A stretch of DNA of 64,000 nt from Solenopsis invicta. Taxonomy: Eukaryota > Arthropoda > Insecta > Hymenoptera > Formicidae. Position 1 is the first letter of the stretch. Every line of letters begins with the position of its first letter. The stretch spans positions 14,342,405 through 14,406,404 of the forward strand of contig NC_052664.1 of the NCBI RefSeq assembly GCF_016802725.1. The letters are read 5' to 3'. The position numbers were made by a program, and so were the translations under genes. Positions 60,486 to 64,000 of this stretch are shown in pieces. The notes beneath the pieces were generated by a model. It was not told where the DNA came from and did not search any database. It saw nothing but the letters and a program-made list of their open reading frames with translations.

Positions 60486-63394
60486 ACTAACCGCTATATG
60501 AAAAATATGTTCATATAAAATTGAATTTGAATCAATTTTTTAAAAGAATTAAAAAATTATTTACATGTTTTGAAAGTAGAAAATTATTAAATATTAATAA
60601 AAATGACTTATAACAAATGTACTACTTTTATGGTAACGTAATTATTGAAATGTTTTACTAATGGCTTATTTTGTACGTTATTGTTTAATTATATTTAAAT
60701 TAAATTAAATTTGAAAAATTTGCTTTATCAAGCATCACATACAACACATAAGAAAATAAGCCGTCAATAAAATATCTCAATAACTGTGTTATCATAAAAA
60801 TGGTACAACTGCTACAGTTGTTATTAATTCTGATTAATATTTAATATTTAATAATAATTTTTTATTTTTTATTAAATATCTAAATACTTATTTGTTTTAT
60901 GTTTTTTAATTGTTAAAAGTTGCAACCAAATATCTTAAATTATTTATTAATCGTCGATTTTATAAATAAAATGTTAATTGTTCTTTTTTTTAATTTAAAT
61001 ATACAAATAACATTTTGTAACTAATTTTAGTTTATATTTTTAATAATTAAATTTGCAAACAATATATTTTTTAAATTAATATTTATATTTCTTTTATATA
61101 AATATTAAAAAAATATATTTTATGATAAATTATATGTAATTGTAATTGTAAATAAGATTTTTAATGTAAATTAAAATAAAGTAAAATTTTAATAAATAAA
61201 ATTATAAAGTAAACATTTTAAAGCTATAAAATTGATTTTATTATAAAATTACTTTTTAGAAACATAAAGTTCATAAATTCTTTTTAATAAAATTATGCAG
61301 CATAAAAAGGATTGATAAAATAAATCAGTTATTTTTATATGTTTTATTATATATAAATAAATATATTTTCTTTTACTTATACAATTATATTTTTAACAAT
61401 TGGAATTTTCCTATGTGTGCTGAAACATCCTATTTGAAATAACATTATGTGGAATCTGTAACCAGCAATAAAGATAATATTAGATGTTTGATGTAAAATA
61501 AATTTTATGCTTAAATGAAAAAATTACTATTATTTTTTCACTATTATCAATGGTAATAGAGGTATTTGAAAGGCCTAACATTTGCATTATTATTTATGTT
61601 ACTATTACTTAGATCTTTATATATCGTTATTGTATGAAATAATATTCGCATACATTTTTTACACTTTAAAAATTAAATACTTGTTACTAAAATGGTAGAT
61701 AATAAATGCTTATAACAACTATAATACTAAGAATTTTAAGATACAGTAAAACCACCAAAAATATTTATAGAAAGGCGCATATTATATTGTTACTGTAAAT
61801 ATGATTGCAATAATAAGACATAATTAATTAAAAGTATGTATGTCTATGCGACATTGTGCCAAATACATATATTGTTATCTAGATTTATTATAATTATTAC
61901 TATTATTATCGTTTTCTTTCATGTTATTAAAACGCTACAGGTATATGATTAACCAACTCTGCTAAACGTTATTACGTTTATCCATTAATGTTCGTGTCAG
62001 ATACTATTATTATTTTATATACAAGCGTGTGAATCAGTTACTATTTACTTCTATATTTTCAACAACAATTTTTTCGATCTAGGAAAATTATTTATTTTAA
62101 ACAGTTAAAGGTTTTTTACGTATCGCATTTCTACCAAAATCATAAAAATTTCGACATTTAAATAATAAATATGTTTCTAATGATAATCGAATACAAAACT
62201 ATTTTTTTATAATTGTGCTGAGTTATTTGGAATTATTGTTTATTTCGCTTCACATTTAGATACATGTATACGGGAAGAGTAATTTTGTTAATGCTAAAAA
62301 ATATCTAAAAATTTAGCTGGACAAATTTGAAAATAATTTTGTTATGTCGTCAAAATAATTATATGTGTTACTCAAGCTGATTATTAGAATATTATTTTTT
62401 GTAGCTCATCATGCTTTATAATTATTTCGAGAGTCTAACAAAATTGTTTTTTCAGATTTAGCTAAATTTTTAGATACTTCACAAAATTATTGTGTAGCAA
62501 CAAATGCTTTTGTTCTTTCATATTTAATAAATTTAAAGTGCAATTAAATTCAAAATATAATACTTTAATCTATATGTCGTTACTATTGGAAAAATAACAA
62601 CCCATCTACTTAAATATAATATAAGAATAACGTCTCATCATTCTGTGCATCTCACTTGGCTAAAATTCGTCATTTTCTTGCTTCTTTACTGATATTTGAT
62701 GTTTTGAACAATTGTACACATGTATTTGTTTCATTTATATTCTAGCATCGCTGTTCTATCAATGTTTCAGACATAATTTCTTAAATATTTAAAATGCGTT
62801 ATTGTCAAAATTTTTTATATAAAGTTAAAAAATAACTGTTTTTATTTACATATTTGCCACATGTTTATAAATCTGTGCAATGCTCTAGTACCGCGTGTGA
62901 TATACTTTCATTCTCCTTTCCACACGTTCGTTTCTCCACTTGCTCAACCGTGTGCACGTTTCAAGCTAGTCGCAAAAATAGAATTGGTTGCCGACGAGTC
63001 AGACGGATTGTTTACGTCCTCAAAAACGACCGGTTAGGTAACCGAAATGGGTTACCGTACCGGCGATGATTCCTCTCGATATTAATAAAGATGTTAAATT
63101 TGATTACGGATTTCAGATTTCGAAATTATGAACTTTTTAAGAAAATATTTTTGCGATATTTTTGCACAAATTCTACTGCTTTTGTCCTCATTCTTCCCCA
63201 AGATTTCTTTAAGAAAAAATAAAAGTTATTTTCAAAATTTAAATAACTATAATACATTTTTATAAGAATCTTTTCAATACTGTGCAATAGTAGAATAATT
63301 AACACTACAATATATTCTTGACTTGACATGATAATAATTTTGTCTTTAATTTCGATGTAATAAGATACATGCGATAATGGAATTTTTCTTTCAG
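60486..63394. other. AT-rich DNA upstream of the Mlp coding exon
   Basis: Mostly featureless AT-rich sequence. A modestly GC-rich patch at about 62880-63075, roughly 330 bases before the coding exon, could be a proximal promoter or untranslated exon. Confidence 0.4.
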
Positions 63395-63401
63395 TGTAAA
63401 A

Positions 63402-63516
63402 ATGCCTTTCAAGCCTGTGGAACATCCAAAATGCCCTAAATGTGGCAAATCTGTTTACGCCGCAGAAGAGCGAGTTGCCGGTGGACTGAAATGGCACAAA
63501 ACGTGCTTCAAGTGCG
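63402..63516 (+). CDS. Mlp: Muscle LIM protein, first coding exon (gene continues beyond window)
   Basis: The acceptor TTTCAG at 63389-63394 precedes a seven-base 5' UTR and ATG at 63402. The exon ends TGC G|GTGAGT at 63516, in phase 1, after 38 codons. It encodes the N-terminus of a CRP/MLP-family LIM protein: MPFKPVEHPKCPKCGKSVYA and then EERVAGG..WHKTCFKC. The first zinc finger's ligands are C11, C14, H32 and C35, and C38 opens the second finger. Insects have a single-LIM (Mlp60A) and a multi-LIM (Mlp84B) paralogue with almost the same N-terminus, and the visible exon does not decide between them; PKCPKCGKSVYAAEERVAGG is closer to what I recall for Mlp84B. The product acts at sarcomere Z-discs and in muscle nuclei. 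The rest lies past 64000. Confidence 0.9.
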
Positions 63517-64000
63517 GTGAGTAAACAAATACAATTTTGTAATTTGGAAATAGCGAAAATGTAAACAAGCATTTTCTTATAACGTCGAATCAATACTTTG
63601 AAACTAACAGAAAAGAACTAGTGTCATTTTATAACTTAAAAATAGAAAGAAAAAAAATACATGTACAAAATTTTTTAAATAGATAATATTAAATTGATAT
63701 AAAAACAATATAAAATTAAATATAATATATAAGATATATTTAATTCTAACTATACATAAAGATCAAAAGGATTGCAAAAATAGCAGATATATTGTAACAA
63801 ATACAATATATATTTTTTATTGCGCATTTTATTCACCGGTTATTGAGAATTTTTAATTTATATAAAAGTACTATTTTTATAAAAATTATAGTTTTTTGTA
63901 ATAAAAGCAATATAAGTTAAAACAACCCACCGTTAGATAATATTATTTAAATAAATATTTCAATAAATTTGTGACAGTGATTTTTATGTGTAAAATACTT

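Noticed and set aside
63126..63593. 155-codon minus-strand frame
   Set aside because: It runs antisense through the Mlp first coding exon and AT-rich flank. The plus-strand LIM exon with splice sites is clearly the real gene.
1..64000. CRISPR arrays, bacterial operons, phage or rRNA genes
   Set aside because: None is present. Repeats here are transposon ends, microsatellites and small tandems, and the genes are intron-containing animal genes.

Overview
The window looks like nuclear DNA of an insect, most likely a hymenopteran and plausibly an ant. It is very AT-rich, with small exons bounded by GT/AG splice sites, short GC/CpG-rich islands near gene starts, and many short inverted-repeat transposons. 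The species guess is inference; the intron-containing animal gene content is seen directly. No bacterial feature, CRISPR array, rRNA or complete functional tRNA was found.

Five protein-coding genes can be supported by splicing exons by hand with matching phases. (1) A plus-strand homologue of fatty acid hydroxylase domain-containing protein 2 (FAXDC2) has six exons from 6632 to 22983, encodes 346 residues, and keeps all three histidine boxes. (2) A minus-strand gene of two exons (30275 to 27198) encodes a 331-residue putative type I membrane protein with a signal peptide, a Ser/Thr-rich ectodomain, one membrane span and a charged tail; I do not recognise the family. (3) A plus-strand phosphorylase kinase alpha subunit gene has coding exons from 32885 to 41723 and encodes 1199 residues. 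It contains a pair of same-length, same-phase duplicated exons that must be mutually exclusive, and it ends in a CaaX box. (4) Mitochondrial ribosomal protein L28 lies on the minus strand (45059 to 42197, six exons, 276 residues), tail to tail with gene 3. (5) The first coding exon of a muscle LIM protein (Mlp) starts at 63402 and the gene runs off the right edge.

The other sequence is intron and intergenic DNA full of non-autonomous elements. Several have recognisable ends and target duplications: TTAA-flanked piggyBac-like MITEs, TA-flanked mariner/Tc1-like foldbacks, hAT-like elements with CAGGG ends, a TTA-flanked Harbinger-like MITE, and a tRNA-derived SINE. Six inverted-repeat elements crowd into 2.7 kb just upstream of mRpL28.

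The 18 kb between mRpL28 and the Mlp exon has no recognisable coding gene. It holds several GC-rich islands that may be promoter, 5' exon or enhancer DNA. Two of them share an inverted repeat with a core of 44 bases differing at one position. One copy carries a perfect MEF2-type site, which fits regulation of a downstream muscle gene. The two observations I would follow first are this inverted repeat and the mutually exclusive exon pair. I found no clearly new multi-gene biological system.
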